Shown here: positions 12,777-24,326 of the stretch, one piece after another | Layout: each line of letters begins with the position of its first letter | Position numbering within the stretch: the stretch's first letter is position 1 | NCBI RefSeq assembly: GCF_000182565.1 | Contig: NW_015971547.1 | Location: forward strand, 1-64,000 | Origin: Spizellomyces punctatus DAOM BR117 | Lineage: Eukaryota > Chytridiomycota > Chytridiomycetes > Spizellomycetales > Spizellomycetaceae | Length of the DNA stretch: 64,000 bases | Direction of reading: 5' to 3' | Notes under the pieces: model-generated | Seen by the model: only the letters and a program-made list of their open reading frames with translations | The model's database searches: none | What the model was told of the DNA's origin: nothing | Translations under genes and position numbers: made by a program

Positions 12777-13210
12777 CTCAACCCTACACAGCGTCACCCC
12801 GTTGGGCGGCCCACGAGTTGGAAGTCGGAGCTCTCCGATGGCACAGCCACAGAAGATTGCGCAGCCAAAAAGCTCAGCAGAAAGTTACCCCACACTATAT
12901 CGTTAAATCGCCTACTTATTGGGAGACCATTATCGGTTTTTTTGTAATTGGATGGCCAACGTTTTTAATACCTTTTTGGCTAAAATCTCTTTATCAACAT
13001 CCGTTGCATTGTGTGAATAAGCCGGTGCTTGCCTGGCAGCTGGAACCAAAACAGATAGGCTCATCGCATCAAAAAGAGACAACTAGAGAATGTGCCTTGT
13101 GTGCAGGAGTCTAGTCAATGAGTATTGCATTCTTAATACACTTGATAAACAACCCCTTTCCTACTGTCAACTATTACAATAATGCATCTATATGCTTGTA
13201 AAGATCGACT
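12777..13210. other. Intergenic between methyltransferase and 7-TM gene
   Basis: About 430 bp containing the 5' flank of the methyltransferase and the 3' flank of the 7-TM gene. It is AT-rich towards 12890-13000. No gene, RNA or repeat is seen. Confidence 0.5.
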
Positions 13211-14119
13211 TTACAAATTAGATTCAGCGCTTGTTACGCCAGTAGCGAGGGTATGACCAGGACGACCACTAGTTCCATGTTCAGATTTGTTATTATTGGT
13301 GGGTTTGCTTTCACTAGTTGCAGAGTCGGTTTTTGATGACATGACCTCTTGAATCGTCACACCAAGTTCAACGAGCGTCCAGATCTCGATAGCCATATTC
13401 GTACCACGGAAGTACGAGTCGAGACTCATATACGTTGTCGAGACACTAAGGATCTTGAGTACGGCTTCAGTGACCTTTCCTGCAATGCCGATGAGAAGGA
13501 TGGCCATTTGCACCCCGTGACGCTGTGATTTCCGTTTACTTTTGCCAACCGTGAGTGTCTGTCGGAGTCCAGTGATTTTGGATAGGAGAAGCAGATCTGT
13601 GACCGCCAGCATCACAGTGTATAAAAGGGTTCCTGCCGTTTGCGCTGCCTTGCCGATGTCATTAAAGTACTTGTTGTTTGTGTAAAGGACAATGCTCATT
13701 TTCGACTGAGAAAGGGCATAAAAGCTGACAGCATCGCCGAGAAGATACGCTATGGTGATGGCTGCCGTTACCACGTAGATCGTCATCCTCACAAGGGGTT
13801 TTCGTCCTTCTATGATGGACAGTAATCGTATCATCATAAAGTAGTTGTAAATGTACTGCGAAATGGCGCTGAACCAGGTAGCAAAGAATGCGGCGACAGT
13901 GGTGCGCTGCAGGGTGTACCGCGTCTTCAGTAGATCCATCGCGACAATGGGCATGAGGATATTGAAAACAAGTGCAATGGCAAGTGCTGCCAATTGTAAG
14001 AGTTTGTTTCGGTTCCTGCTGTACTTTCGGCACCAGGTCACCGTGGCGCATACCACAAAGGCTACCCCCATGCCAGAGAGGTATGTGCCAGCAATTCGTT
14101 GCGTGATGGCATCCAACAT
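13211..14119 (-). CDS. Seven-transmembrane protein, unknown function
   Basis: A single open frame of 302 residues from the ATG at 14119 (MLDAITQRI). The frame stays open upstream to 14230, but the added residues are AT-rich and unlikely to be coding. Seven hydrophobic segments are evident: after GTYLSGMGVAF; ALAIALVFNILMPIVAMDL; AAFFATWFSAISQYIYNYF; TIYVVTAAITIAYLLGDAV; LLYTVMLAVTDLLLL; MAILLIGIAGKVTEAVLKIL; and the last around EIWTLVELGVTI. The loop between segments 5 and 6 is basic (VGKSKRKSQRHG), and the tail is Ser/Thr/Asn-rich and hydrophilic. The topology is GPCR-like, but I see no family motif and would not call it a receptor from sequence alone. Confidence 0.8.
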   Translation of the reverse strand: MLDAITQRIAGTYLSGMGVAFVVCATVTWCRKYSRNRNKLLQLAALAIALVFNILMPIVAMDLLKTRYTLQRTTVAAFFATWFSAISQYIYNYFMMIRLLSIIEGRKPLVRMTIYVVTAAITIAYLLGDAVSFYALSQSKMSIVLYTNNKYFNDIGKAAQTAGTLLYTVMLAVTDLLLLSKITGLRQTLTVGKSKRKSQRHGVQMAILLIGIAGKVTEAVLKILSVSTTYMSLDSYFRGTNMAIEIWTLVELGVTIQEVMSSKTDSATSESKPTNNNKSEHGTSGRPGHTLATGVTSAESNL

Positions 14120-15836
14120 GGTGAGGTTTGTGAGATAGGTGAAGTGATGACGAGGAAATATATGGGAGATATAAAGTAACTTATAGTCCAACCAGATAAT
14201 CAAAATGAAAAAGAGGAACTTGTCTACCACCCTACGTTTTTATTGCGCTTTACACGTCAGAACAATGGGATCAGCATTTTTAAGCATTCGTCTAAATCTG
14301 AAAATGCAAACAAAAAAAGGCGCACAGACCTAGGCTTGTGTGAGCGTCTGGGGGAGGTTTCGAGGTGAAAGGTTTTGTTTGTTGAAAATAGCCGCCAGTA
14401 CCAAGAGTTTGGGCAAATCCACCTACAAACATTCTAGCAAAATACCACTATTTTTCAAAAAAAGAAACAAAATACAGTTTGCCGTGGAATTCAAATGGTG
14501 AATGCCGCACTGTCCCTTGTAACAAGTCACTTGCTGAGCTTAAACCATCTTTGCCCTACCAAATCCCGATTGGACCTTTGTTTCATTTAAAACACATAGG
14601 ACGGATCTATTTAAAGGTACTGGTCACTCGGCTGGAAACACGAAAAGGAAATGGGGCACACTAAAGTGACCTTTGAACACAATCCCCCCCGCCTCCCTCT
14701 GGGGTGCTTCGTTTGGTGTCTCCGGTCCCAAACCAGCTGTTTGCTTCCCATTGGGATCTTGGCTTTGTCTGGTAGGCTGGGATTTTGGCGCTGCGGCTGA
14801 AATCAATGATTCTCGCTTTTTGTCACTTTGCCATTAATTAGGGACATTACAACCCTCGTTCGTCCAAACAAAAATGAATAGTATGACAAAACGGTTACGA
14901 CTTCCAGCCCTCCATTTCATACGTTCAGTTATTGTTATATACGTCAGCGCGGTGGCATGAGATGCGGATGGCATTCATCCGTTTGTTTTTTTTTCCGGCG
15001 GGGTGCACTCGCGCAGGAATGCGTACCAAGATGTTGGTGATTTAGACGCAGTTCTCAATTAACACAAATCGAATAGTAACCGTCCTTAGAATATTGTGCA
15101 AAGGACAGCAGAGGTGGATTGGATAGACTGTCTGTCCTGCACGCTGGGATCACTACAATTGTATCGTGTACGGATAGAACACAGGGTTTTCATCATTGAT
15201 GGTATTGCTTGGCGTCGCCCCATTGTCACCTGTGTCTGTTCTATCCAAACACTCAGACACACTCACATTGTCCCCTCCCGCATTTGTCGAATGCGTATCT
15301 TGCCCAGAGCAGCATGACGCCAAAGCCTCAATGCTACGGAAAGCCAAGCATGGCATACTCCAAAGTCAGATCGATCTTATCAGTTGAAAGAAAATGGATG
15401 AATGGAAGCATTAGCATAACAGTAGTCTGATATGGCAGTACTTTGTGTTGGCTGCATTTAGAGGGAGGATGTCTGGATAAATCATGGTTCTGCCAAACCA
15501 TGTACAGGATATGTTCAATGGCAGACCGGAGACAGCTTTCTGATTGTGGTGTCCTTCCAACCAGAGCTGCCTACAGTAGAGCTGCTGTATGGAACATGCG
15601 CTTTCATGGGCTTTAACCCAATGCAACAAGCGGTACGAAATCTTCTGTTGCTGGCAAATTGCTGATGGCATCGCTAGCTAAGCCACATAGCCCCGCGTTC
15701 CTCGATAGCAGGCTTTGACTTGTCTCTCGTCGGGGGGAGATGACTGCCAGTTGCAGATTGGCTTTCTCGCTCTCATTCAGCACTAGTTGACAAGCTCGAC
15801 CTTAATCAAAAGAAAAGAGCGCCGCACTGATTAGAC
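14120..15836. other. Intergenic, 1.7 kb, no supportable gene
   Basis: The divergent 5' flanks of the 7-TM gene and of the 814-codon gene. Short open stretches near 15096-15430 on both strands have no domain or splice context. Homopolymer runs (A near 14455, T near 14985) and a C-rich stretch near 14685 are visible. Confidence 0.5.
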
Positions 15837-18281
15837 ATGATTAATAAATTGAAGGATAGAGGAAAGGACCGACCAAATGACTCGAAATCAGGGAAATCGT
15901 TTCAAAAGGACGAAAGCTCCGCATCCGACGATGTAGAACCGCAAAACGAGTACCTGCCCGTTGCCCGCGACTTGTCCCTTCCTTATATCGTATCTCACGT
16001 CCGCCGGATACCCTTTTGGGATGCTGTCGTATTTGCGGCAAACTCAGCGTTAGGCTTTTACACAGATGCCTTGTTCGCCATGGGTCTAGACAGCGCCAGG
16101 ATACTCTCCATACCGAATGGAAATGGGCCCATGTCTTCTGTCAGAGCCAAGCTGATGCGCGCGGCGGGGAGCGTCGGAAGGAGATCTGGTATTCTTTGGA
16201 GGGTGAGGAAGGGGTTTGAGATATACTACGTCTGCCGTGGAATGCGGGTCCACGTCGAGGAAAAGCACCTCCGATACCCTTATATACTTTACTGGCACGC
16301 CTTGAAGCGGCTACTAAAAGACGACGATGGTGTTGTACTGAGCGACTTCATTGCCGACTTCATCACGGAAGTAACAAACGCAGCACTGGCAATCGCTAAC
16401 CCGCTCAACATGTTGAGATCGAAGCGAAAGTGGTTTGACATCATCTCGGACAACTTTGCTGCTGTCTATAACGTTCTTTTAGTAGAAAATTACGATATTA
16501 TGCTGTCTGCGGTCAACAGTTCCAAATTTCAATTCGTCATTAGAAACTTTGCTCTCGGTACTCATGTGACTGTCAATGGGAGCGACTATGCTGGCAAATC
16601 ATATGCAGGGTTTTGTGTCACGACCTCCATGCTGAGAAGCGCCATTAGACGCATCGCCGGCGGTGGAGCGGACTCTGTGCTGGGCGAACTTTTATTTGTA
16701 AAATTCTTACCACAGCTGACGAATGACAAGGTCGCAGTCAGCGGGTCCGGAGAGTTCAGCTGTGTGTGGGACTGGGCCTATCAAGTTAACCTGTACCGGG
16801 CTCCAAGGTTGGAAGATGCTACGATCAATGTCACCATTATTTTCGACACCCCTGTGGATATTTCGGGACTGTTGCTAAGGATTGCTCTGGAGGAGTCGAG
16901 GTTGCCCAGTTACTTCCCCTTCCCCCCGTTCATTCCGTCCGTCTACCTCCACACATCCGAAGAAGATCTCGATGGCATCATAGCAGATCGTGTTGCGGTG
17001 AGGGCGGGATATGACCACCTGATGGTACACAGGGATGATCCACGACTTTATCACTGCAGCTTTCGCCACAGCAAGGTGGACCCTGACGATCCCATGACAC
17101 GGAAGAAAGAAGACGAAGAACCTCAACGTTTCGACCCACTGGGACCTCCCACTCCTTACTGGTATGTGGGAACAAAGTTCTGTGGTGTCACAAGGCGCCC
17201 AGAGTTAGCCGACTGCATTGCCATCGAGCAATTGTATCAGGCGCATAAAGATATTCGGGACTGTCCTAGTTCAGCCGCATGTCCAAGACCTACACTTCCA
17301 CAATCACGTCCCACTGGGAAAATCAAAGAGCTTACAGGAAGACTCTGGCGCGCTATTGTGGTCGGTTCTTCGGTGCTTTTTGTTTCAAGCAATTTCTCGC
17401 AAGTCGATCTGCTACGGGAGGCTGCGTTAAGAGTTTGCCCAGCAGGACGTGGTAAAGCACTGTGTCAAAGCTGCGCGGACACTGCAGTAATTAGAAATGC
17501 AAACAAACTGGGGATTTTTCAGAACGAAAGCTGGCTGCCAACTCAATTTGTGGAGACTGAGTCTGACTGGTCAGTTGCCATAACCGATGGTGTCATCCGG
17601 GTGATGATGATTGTTACTTCACTGAAGAAACGAACGCGCGCCGCAACCATCTTAGGCGCTGAATCTGTGGTTGTATCAATGGCCAGCGAGGTGGGGAAAC
17701 AGGGTGGGGTAACGCTAGCGCGCGAGCCGGCTGCGACATTTTCTTTAACAGGGCGCCGCACCGCTCAGGCAAATGTCGGAGACTTTATAGCAAAAGACAC
17801 AACGAAGGTTGACGATGCAGCAAAACTTGTGGCACGTGGTGCAAAGTTACCCCCCGATCAGGAGAAGGCATTGCGATTAGCCATCACTCTTGCAGTTCTT
17901 ACTGCTGAGGATACCCCCATTGACGAAAAACACACATGCTGTGCTCCAGTATTACGGGGCAGTAATCCGGATCTGAGGGTAGGCGATCCCGGTCATAGAA
18001 TACTCAATCTGAGGCCGGTCCCCATAACTATGTTGCAGAAGCTTGGGGTGAAGGGATTTACTATCAATGCCCAGTCGATATACCTACAGCATGAGATAGA
18101 ATCTGACGTGATGGCCGCCGTAGAGCTGCCGCCCGTGAACCGGGGTCCCGTCGTGGCCCACTTGAGATATCTAGAACCAGCAACCAACAAGTGCAAACCA
18201 TACCCGTCGGGCGCTCCACCTCCTGCAGGGAGTGCAGACGAGATCTCACTAGCGAAACAGATATTAGTTAGTATTGACTAG
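15837..18281 (+). CDS. Large intronless protein of unknown family
   Basis: An uninterrupted 814-residue frame from ATG 15837 to TAG 18281. I do not recognise the family. The N-terminal 45 residues are charged and Ser-rich, and the rest looks globular with alternating hydrophobic and charged segments and no clear transmembrane anchor. Cysteines concentrate in the middle (a CPSSAACPRP stretch, then CPAGRGKALCQSC), where a CQSC pair might help bind metal, but there is no standard zinc-finger spacing. The C-terminus is Pro/Gly-rich. Codon content is unbiased and the frame is far longer than chance allows, so it is coding. The absence of introns contrasts with the neighbouring multi-exon genes. 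Confidence 0.85.
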   Translation: MINKLKDRGKDRPNDSKSGKSFQKDESSASDDVEPQNEYLPVARDLSLPYIVSHVRRIPFWDAVVFAANSALGFYTDALFAMGLDSARILSIPNGNGPMSSVRAKLMRAAGSVGRRSGILWRVRKGFEIYYVCRGMRVHVEEKHLRYPYILYWHALKRLLKDDDGVVLSDFIADFITEVTNAALAIANPLNMLRSKRKWFDIISDNFAAVYNVLLVENYDIMLSAVNSSKFQFVIRNFALGTHVTVNGSDYAGKSYAGFCVTTSMLRSAIRRIAGGGADSVLGELLFVKFLPQLTNDKVAVSGSGEFSCVWDWAYQVNLYRAPRLEDATINVTIIFDTPVDISGLLLRIALEESRLPSYFPFPPFIPSVYLHTSEEDLDGIIADRVAVRAGYDHLMVHRDDPRLYHCSFRHSKVDPDDPMTRKKEDEEPQRFDPLGPPTPYWYVGTKFCGVTRRPELADCIAIEQLYQAHKDIRDCPSSAACPRPTLPQSRPTGKIKELTGRLWRAIVVGSSVLFVSSNFSQVDLLREAALRVCPAGRGKALCQSCADTAVIRNANKLGIFQNESWLPTQFVETESDWSVAITDGVIRVMMIVTSLKKRTRAATILGAESVVVSMASEVGKQGGVTLAREPAATFSLTGRRTAQANVGDFIAKDTTKVDDAAKLVARGAKLPPDQEKALRLAITLAVLTAEDTPIDEKHTCCAPVLRGSNPDLRVGDPGHRILNLRPVPITMLQKLGVKGFTINAQSIYLQHEIESDVMAAVELPPVNRGPVVAHLRYLEPATNKCKPYPSGAPPPAGSADEISLAKQILVSID

Positions 18282-19212
18282 GAAGGGACGGTGACATATT
18301 GTAATTATGATACCCTGGGACGGAAGCTGTATTATATTGTTGGCTGCTGAGAAATGGGGCTAAATAGCTATCTCAGACCATTTTGGAAACGAAAACAAAT
18401 ATGATGACAGGTTGCAAGTCCCAAGCAACATTTAGCGAGATATTAAGTAGTACTTAAACATAGTCAAGAAGGAATTGATGCTTGACTGGTTGCATTATCT
18501 TAGAGATCATGACTTGTCCCCCATTGGTGAATTGCATACAAACCTATTGGTGCACGGTGGCATCCACGGCCAAGATCCTGGTCCCCGTTTCCACCTACTT
18601 AGCCTTGTTGTGGCAGCTGGAGTGCAGGCAAGAGTACTTCGGAGGAGAGTAATGAGAGGAAACAAGCATGGCACTATTTTAGATCACTACTACGACAAGA
18701 ATAGTCGGTGAAAACACTTTCAGTTTCCAGCAAGATCGAAAGATTGCAGCCTCGCAAGTAATTCATCCTGATGGCTGTGGATACATTATGCGTAGAAAAT
18801 AGCAAATAATACACACTTGGGAGATAAAAAGGGAAACCAGAACGGGACATCATTTATAGAACGTCTGCAGACCCTTTATATGACTTGTCGCTATTTCAGA
18901 ATACGCGCATTCTACTTCTGGTGGGCGAATGCCTAGGCCTAGTGGCATCGTACACTGTATCAACGCTCTTACGAAAACCAACAGAAGGCACACTACAGTT
19001 CCTATTTTTGAGATGCATAATGTAAGTATAAAAAATGATCCAACTTCATTACATACCTCTTCAGAAAGATGAACGTCCAAAGCTGCTTATCGGAACCTGT
19101 CGAATGCAAATCGGAGGCAGGGGAAACTGTGTCAAAAGAAAAAGCCGACGATGGCAATCCCGTTTTGAAATGAGAGTGTTGCGTGCAGACTGACGAGACG
19201 TGTGCACAAGAG
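18282..19212. other. Intergenic, 0.9 kb
   Basis: The 3' flank of the 814-codon gene and 5' flank of the next + gene. A short frame from ATG 19070 (MNVQSCLSEPVECKSE) ends at 19172 in a different phase from the downstream gene, with no usable intron between. It could be a small upstream ORF. Nothing else is supported. Confidence 0.4.
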
Positions 19213-20172
19213 ATGCTTGAAAATATACTACGTGCGGAAAAGCGGCCATTCGGACCTCGAAGCCCCACCCGAAAATTGTTCGCTCGTCGGGCCACTGGTG
19301 GCCGAATAATGGTCGCTCGTCGGTCGACTGATGGCTGGATGTTGGCACTGCCAGGTATACGGTTTGTGTCGGCAGCACTTGGAGCTATTTGGGGAATCCT
19401 TCCAGGCTGGTGTCAAGCTTTCATTCGAGGTACCATGTGGAAACACAATTTGAAGAAACCGCTGGAGAAGGTGGTGGAAAAGATCTCAAAGCGCGATGAC
19501 AAGCTCAAATCTATTGCAGTGTGGGAAGAAAAGTATCTAGAAAGAAATATTGGTGAGTCGCTTCAATACCCTTCATTGACAGACGTCTTTCACTTTAAAA
19601 CTTACTCTAGCACTTGGCTGGTGGCAGCTGCCCTTAAGAACAGATGGAACATCCAAGGAAAGGGTGGACATCTACAGCGTCTTGGTGAGCGTCACCCAAA
19701 TTCTTTGGTGATTTTTGCAAAGTCATCAGCTTACCATCACTTTGCTTTCTGTATACTTTTGCATTTGTTTCGCAGTTGCTATTCAAGAAGCGGTTGTTGA
19801 ATACAATCTTGGTGAGCCTTCCATTTCGTCTTCAGTTATGGGCATGATTTTGAATTGGTTTCATTAATATCTTTTTGGCAGCTGTGCACGAGAAGCGAAA
19901 CGGTATCAAACCCTCCAATATGGATTTCATACAGTGTGCTGGTGAGGACTCTCGACAGCGGCTTGTTATTTTTGGGGAAAGCGTTAATCCACCTCACACG
20001 CTCGCTTGTTCTCATTATTACAGCGAACCTGCATAGATTCTGCGGTTTGAAAATCCCAAACTGTGTCAACGGCCGCGTCGTATATCCATCTTTAAATTGG
20101 AAGTCTGAAGAGCCTACTGGCAGCAACGTTCAAAAGCGCCGGGTACAGTTTAAAGATGAGGTATCTAATTAA
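19213..20172 (+). CDS. Small multi-exon protein with N-terminal hydrophobic helix, unknown
   Basis: Five exons are visible: about 19213-19552, 19611-19684, 19776-19811, 19882-19941 and 20024-20172. Every donor has the same form, TG followed by GTGAG, and the acceptors are CTCTAG, TTCGCAG, TTGGCAG and ATTACAG. Exon 1 encodes a hydrophobic stretch (SAALGAIWGILPGWCQAF) and a lysine-rich helix (KKPLEKVVEKISKRDDKLKS). Exons 3-5 read VAIQEAVVEYNLAVHEKR, then SNMDFIQCA, then a basic tail ending RRVQFKDEVSN. The exon 1 to exon 2 phase does not fit this reading with the obvious donor. Either a weak alternative donor at 19557 is used, or exon 2 is read in its other open frame and the protein ends early. 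The function and exact protein are unknown. Confidence 0.5.
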
Positions 20173-20262
20173 CATCATTGAAGATGCAGAGGCCCACATA
20201 TCGCTATATATCCAAATATGGTAACAGTCACGGGTTTTGCAGACGCGCGGCTAAGCCATCTT

Positions 20263-23200
20263 TCATGATGTCGGAGCTTCAATTGGCGTTCTCAATCGCA
20301 GATATCCTTCAATGGCTGTATAAGGCGCGGCCTCAAATCTCGGGCGCTCATCCACAAAGTCCACTCCCAACTGATAAAAGTTGGTCGTTGGTTTTGCATC
20401 TGTGCCCTTGGTCGTAACATATGGTTGAAGCCACTCCCAGTTTGCCACATTGCTGGCTGGAAAGGGTATTCCCTTCGTTGTTGCTGGCTCTGCATCGACC
20501 GCCTTCGCGTAGGGTGGTACATCCATTGGAATTATGTATGGGCCCATGTGGAAGAAGGCGGTCATCGACTTTAGTGCTTTCTCGAGCGCCCATTGGGGTA
20601 GGAGCAGCGATTGGATCGGGAGGACTTCGGAGTAGGCGTGCACCGCGGTAAACGGGTCTATCAGCATACCAAAGACCGTGAGCTGCTGGTTGTGCAGTTC
20701 TATAAATTCTGAGCCGATTTTTGCCGCTTCAGCCCAGCTGGGTGAAGAATTACTGGAAGCGGCGGGCGCTGGGATCCAGTACGGCTTGAATATGGGATAA
20801 TTCTTATCACCAATCAATTTGAAAGGGCCTTGATCCGTAGGAGACTTTTCAAAGTATGTGTACATCTCCGAGAATTCAAAATCCGGCCCGTCAGAAGCAT
20901 TTCTCGCATTGAAGTAACCGACCAACCCATCGTAGACACGAGCCTTGTCGCCAAACTTTACCCGAAGTTGGTAGTCGAGTAGCGCCAGCTCTGATTTCGC
21001 TTTGTTGTTTATGATTGTAGCCTGGTTCTCAAGTGGTGGATTGGACAATTCAATAGACCAACCCGTGTTGACGAGAGCGAGAGGCTTGCCAATGATAGCA
21101 GAGAGATACTCTGCGTACTGATTCGGCGCGTGGGGCATGTTGTCAAGGGCATCTATGACTACTTTAAAAAAGCCATCCAGGTACTGTGGATCCGCCAGCT
21201 TCTGAACCAAGTAGTCTAGCTGCTGCATGTTTTTAGGGTCGGATGTGCTCGGCTCGAACGGTAACCACCGGGGTGCCGTCGAGGTGCCGTTCCTTGCTCC
21301 CAACCGAACCTCGGTGTAAAATGTCCCGTCTGGTAGGAAGATCTGTAAACCGCGGTCGACATAATTCACGATGAGCCAGCCCCATATCGGATTTTCGTAC
21401 TCTGTAGTAGGGCGCCACTCTTTCGTTTGAGAGTCTCTAACCATAAAGTGAGCATTAACCCGCGCATCCTGATTGAGATTCGGAGGCATCTGTGCGAATT
21501 CACAACTGGTACCACTAGAACCCTTGACTGTTCTTGGAAAAGGCGTAGCCATATCAGGAGAGTTGGGATCTGGTTGAGGACAATAGAATTCGCTCAAGCA
21601 CGGATACAACGACGGTTTGGTCTGGCCAGTTGGGTCGAAAGCGCAAATCGCTTGCCCGAACTTGTCAATTATGTTCAGCTTGGTAAATCGGAATTGTCCA
21701 TGTGCGGCAGGTTTGAATGGATGATACTCTGACAACCCAAAATCATATGCAGCGGCATAAGGTGTTGTTGTGGTTTCGGTGTCCATCTGGCACAGGAGGG
21801 TCTTTGAATAATCGTCAGTTGCCTTGAGTCGGTCCTGAGTGGCCTTGATGACGGCGGCCATAGGTCTGACACTCTCTCCTGGTGGCCGTACATTGGGTTT
21901 AATGTGCGTACCCTGTAGCCTGGTCACAAGGTGATCCCGAAATCCCGATAGTGGAGATGATAGGAAATCTCGTGCCCGTAGGTCTGCCAAAAGGGCCTTC
22001 TGGTCTTCTGCAGAGATGATTTTCTGCAGATCTGGCTGAAAGGTGTTCTTGAAGAGATTGTTCACCTTGGTCTCCAAGCTTAAACTCGCCTGTGGTAACA
22101 GCAGCACCCTCCCTGAAATGGTCCTCACGTTCGTGTCTTCGAGCTTCTCCCCGTCTTTCAACACATACTTAATCTTTGTAACAGGATCTGAACCGACGGC
22201 TTTCAGCTCCCATTTTGTGTAATCAATATGATAGTACTCCACCTCCCATTCTGCAAAGAGCGGGAACCATGGCTGGGTGCCTTGCCATGAATCCCGTCCT
22301 TCCTTGTCATGATAGAGAGGGTATGAACTTAACAACGGGTCGCTATCGGAAGGGGTACGGTCTTGCAATATCCAAAACTCTGAAAACAAGTTCTTGGTAG
22401 CTGCGGCTAGCTCCTTGGGGAGTTTAGCCGATATGCTGTCCGCCCAAGCGCTGAACTCCGCTGGCGGGGGTTGGCTCACACCAGGTGTGCTAGCTGTAAT
22501 CACATGTATGTCCAATCGCACCCGCAGCTTGTCCAAATAATCAACGGGCCATCCAGATTTAATACCAGAAATCAATAGCGTCGGATCTCGCTGTGAGAAA
22601 TACCGGGGGCTCGCCCCCTGCTGCGGCATCCTCCCTTGAAATTCAGTTTGTGCGTTCTTGATTGAAGTGTTTATGAGCTGGGTGGAATTCGTTATTTGCT
22701 TCGTAAGTGCATCAATCCGAGTGGATAGATCTTTAAACTTTTGCTGGTCCAGGACGTGATTAGTGTCGCTGATGACCTTCCACCACTCACTCCACAGCCT
22801 CCACTGTAGCAACTTCCTCTCCTGACTACAAATGTCGACAACCAACTGCATGGCATTCAGATCGCGAAGCTTGGTCAGTACCTCTGTAGGAGGTGCAATG
22901 GGAGATTTCATGCCCGCCCCGTCGTCACCCGACAGATGCCACTGGCTGCCCCCGGGGGAATGCGTGAAGTTGTTACTATACAGCAGGTCCTCAGCTTGTA
23001 TCTGTGAATCTAAATCGTCCTCTGTTTTGCGGAGTAACCTTTCCACCCTTTTGAAATCATCCGCTATCGGCTTTGGCATGTCTGCGTCCTTGCTCTGCTC
23101 ATAAGAGTCAATCAATGCGTACAGGGCATCAAGAGGTGTCGTCCCCAATGACACGGGCATTGTGGAAAAATGGGTTGCTGCGTCGTCGGCGGGTACATGC

Positions 23201-24326
23201 GCAGGTTTTGCATCAACGGAAAACGAGACATTATACATTGCTCCGTGGCAGAGTATCCGAGCCGAGCCGGTCTCTTCTAACCAGGACGGTTGGGGTGCGG
23301 AGGATGGTAGACCGAGAGACATCATGCAAGCGTCCAATCGTGCTGCATGGGTTTGCTGCGCTGTGGGCTGCATGTTGAAAGGGTCGTCCTCAGGCTTCGG
23401 GTGCCAGCCCAAAACATAGTAGCTTGCCTCTGCTTGAGTAAGGTACGCCTTTGTAATCGTGCCAGTAGCAGGATCGGTGGAATCATATTCAAAGTTATCG
23501 AGCATTGAAAAGACGTTCGAGTTGTGAGGCTGGTAGTCTGGAAATAGAGAATTGCTGCTATGCAATATGGACAATGGCACTCGAGCGGCAGTGTCCCCCT
23601 TCTCACTCCATCCCTCAGCGTGCGTCTTTAAGCCGATAAATATCTCTGCCTGAGTGTCAATGGCTGTGTCGTCTTTCTCTGCATTGGTTGCGCATAGGAA
23701 CGGAGATACATCAACCTCCAAGTCAACGCTGGCGTCTAAATCATCAATGTTGCGCAGGCGATCGGATTCAATGACAAACGCTTGGTAGTTGGGAATGTTG
23801 GCGTTTGCTGGTACCTTGGACTTTAGGACTCGCACAATAAGCCAACGTGTGGGAACAGGCCTGAAATTGGGGGTAGAGTAGTCAGCGTTATTCTCGACTT
23901 TGGAGAAGCCTTCTTGTTGCCGCCTCTGTTCGAATTCGTTGGCACTGGACGTTGCTGCAATCCCAGATCGGTAGACCCTGTAACAGAGAAAAGTCTTGGT
24001 TAATACAGTAAATCCTCGAGCAAAGTAAAGAAGAACTTGTACCTCGGCAACATCCAATGCAAATAAACCCCAAACCTCGATCTCCGAAGTTCTTTTGTGG
24101 CCACATTCCTTATTCGGTTATTTACTTCGGGGGATGTTGCATGGAGATCAACATGATCGAGAATATCCGGCTGGATCACCGAAATGTTACGGTCGAGACG
24201 GAGGAAGGTGTAGTTTGGTTGAGTGATTGGGGCGATTTTAGACGGTCCTGAGCAAACACTAGGATTAAGCACGAATGCATCGAGTTTCACCGGAACACAC
24301 ACAGTAGGGTTGTCGCTTGTGGTCAT
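20263..24326 (-). CDS. Giant-protein cluster gene A: 1332-aa protein of unknown function
   Basis: Two exons, 24326-24043 and 23977-20263, with a 65-nt intron, join in frame to 1332 residues. The N-terminus (VPVKLDAFVLNPSVCSG, IAPITQPNYTFLRLD, GVYLHWMLPR) continues across the intron to VYRSG and then to FRPVPTRWLIVRVL and YQAFVIESDRLRNIDD. The middle holds a coiled helical segment (RIDALTKQITNSTQLINTSI); the C-terminal third is rich in aromatic beta-like segments. There is no signal peptide, transmembrane helix or enzyme motif I can name. From memory, proteins with this N-terminal pattern occur in bacteria and some fungi as uncharacterised proteins. It diverges from gene B across 463 bp, suggesting coordinated expression. 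With only one intron in 4 kb it is intron-poor for this window. Confidence 0.88.

Noticed and set aside
13211-14119. Calling the 7-TM protein a G-protein-coupled receptor
   Set aside because: Only the helix count fits; no conserved GPCR motif of any class is visible.
15837-18281. The 814-codon orphan as a viral remnant
   Set aside because: Long, intronless and domainless sequence is not evidence of viral origin. No polymerase, protease or capsid signature is visible, and the frame is intact.
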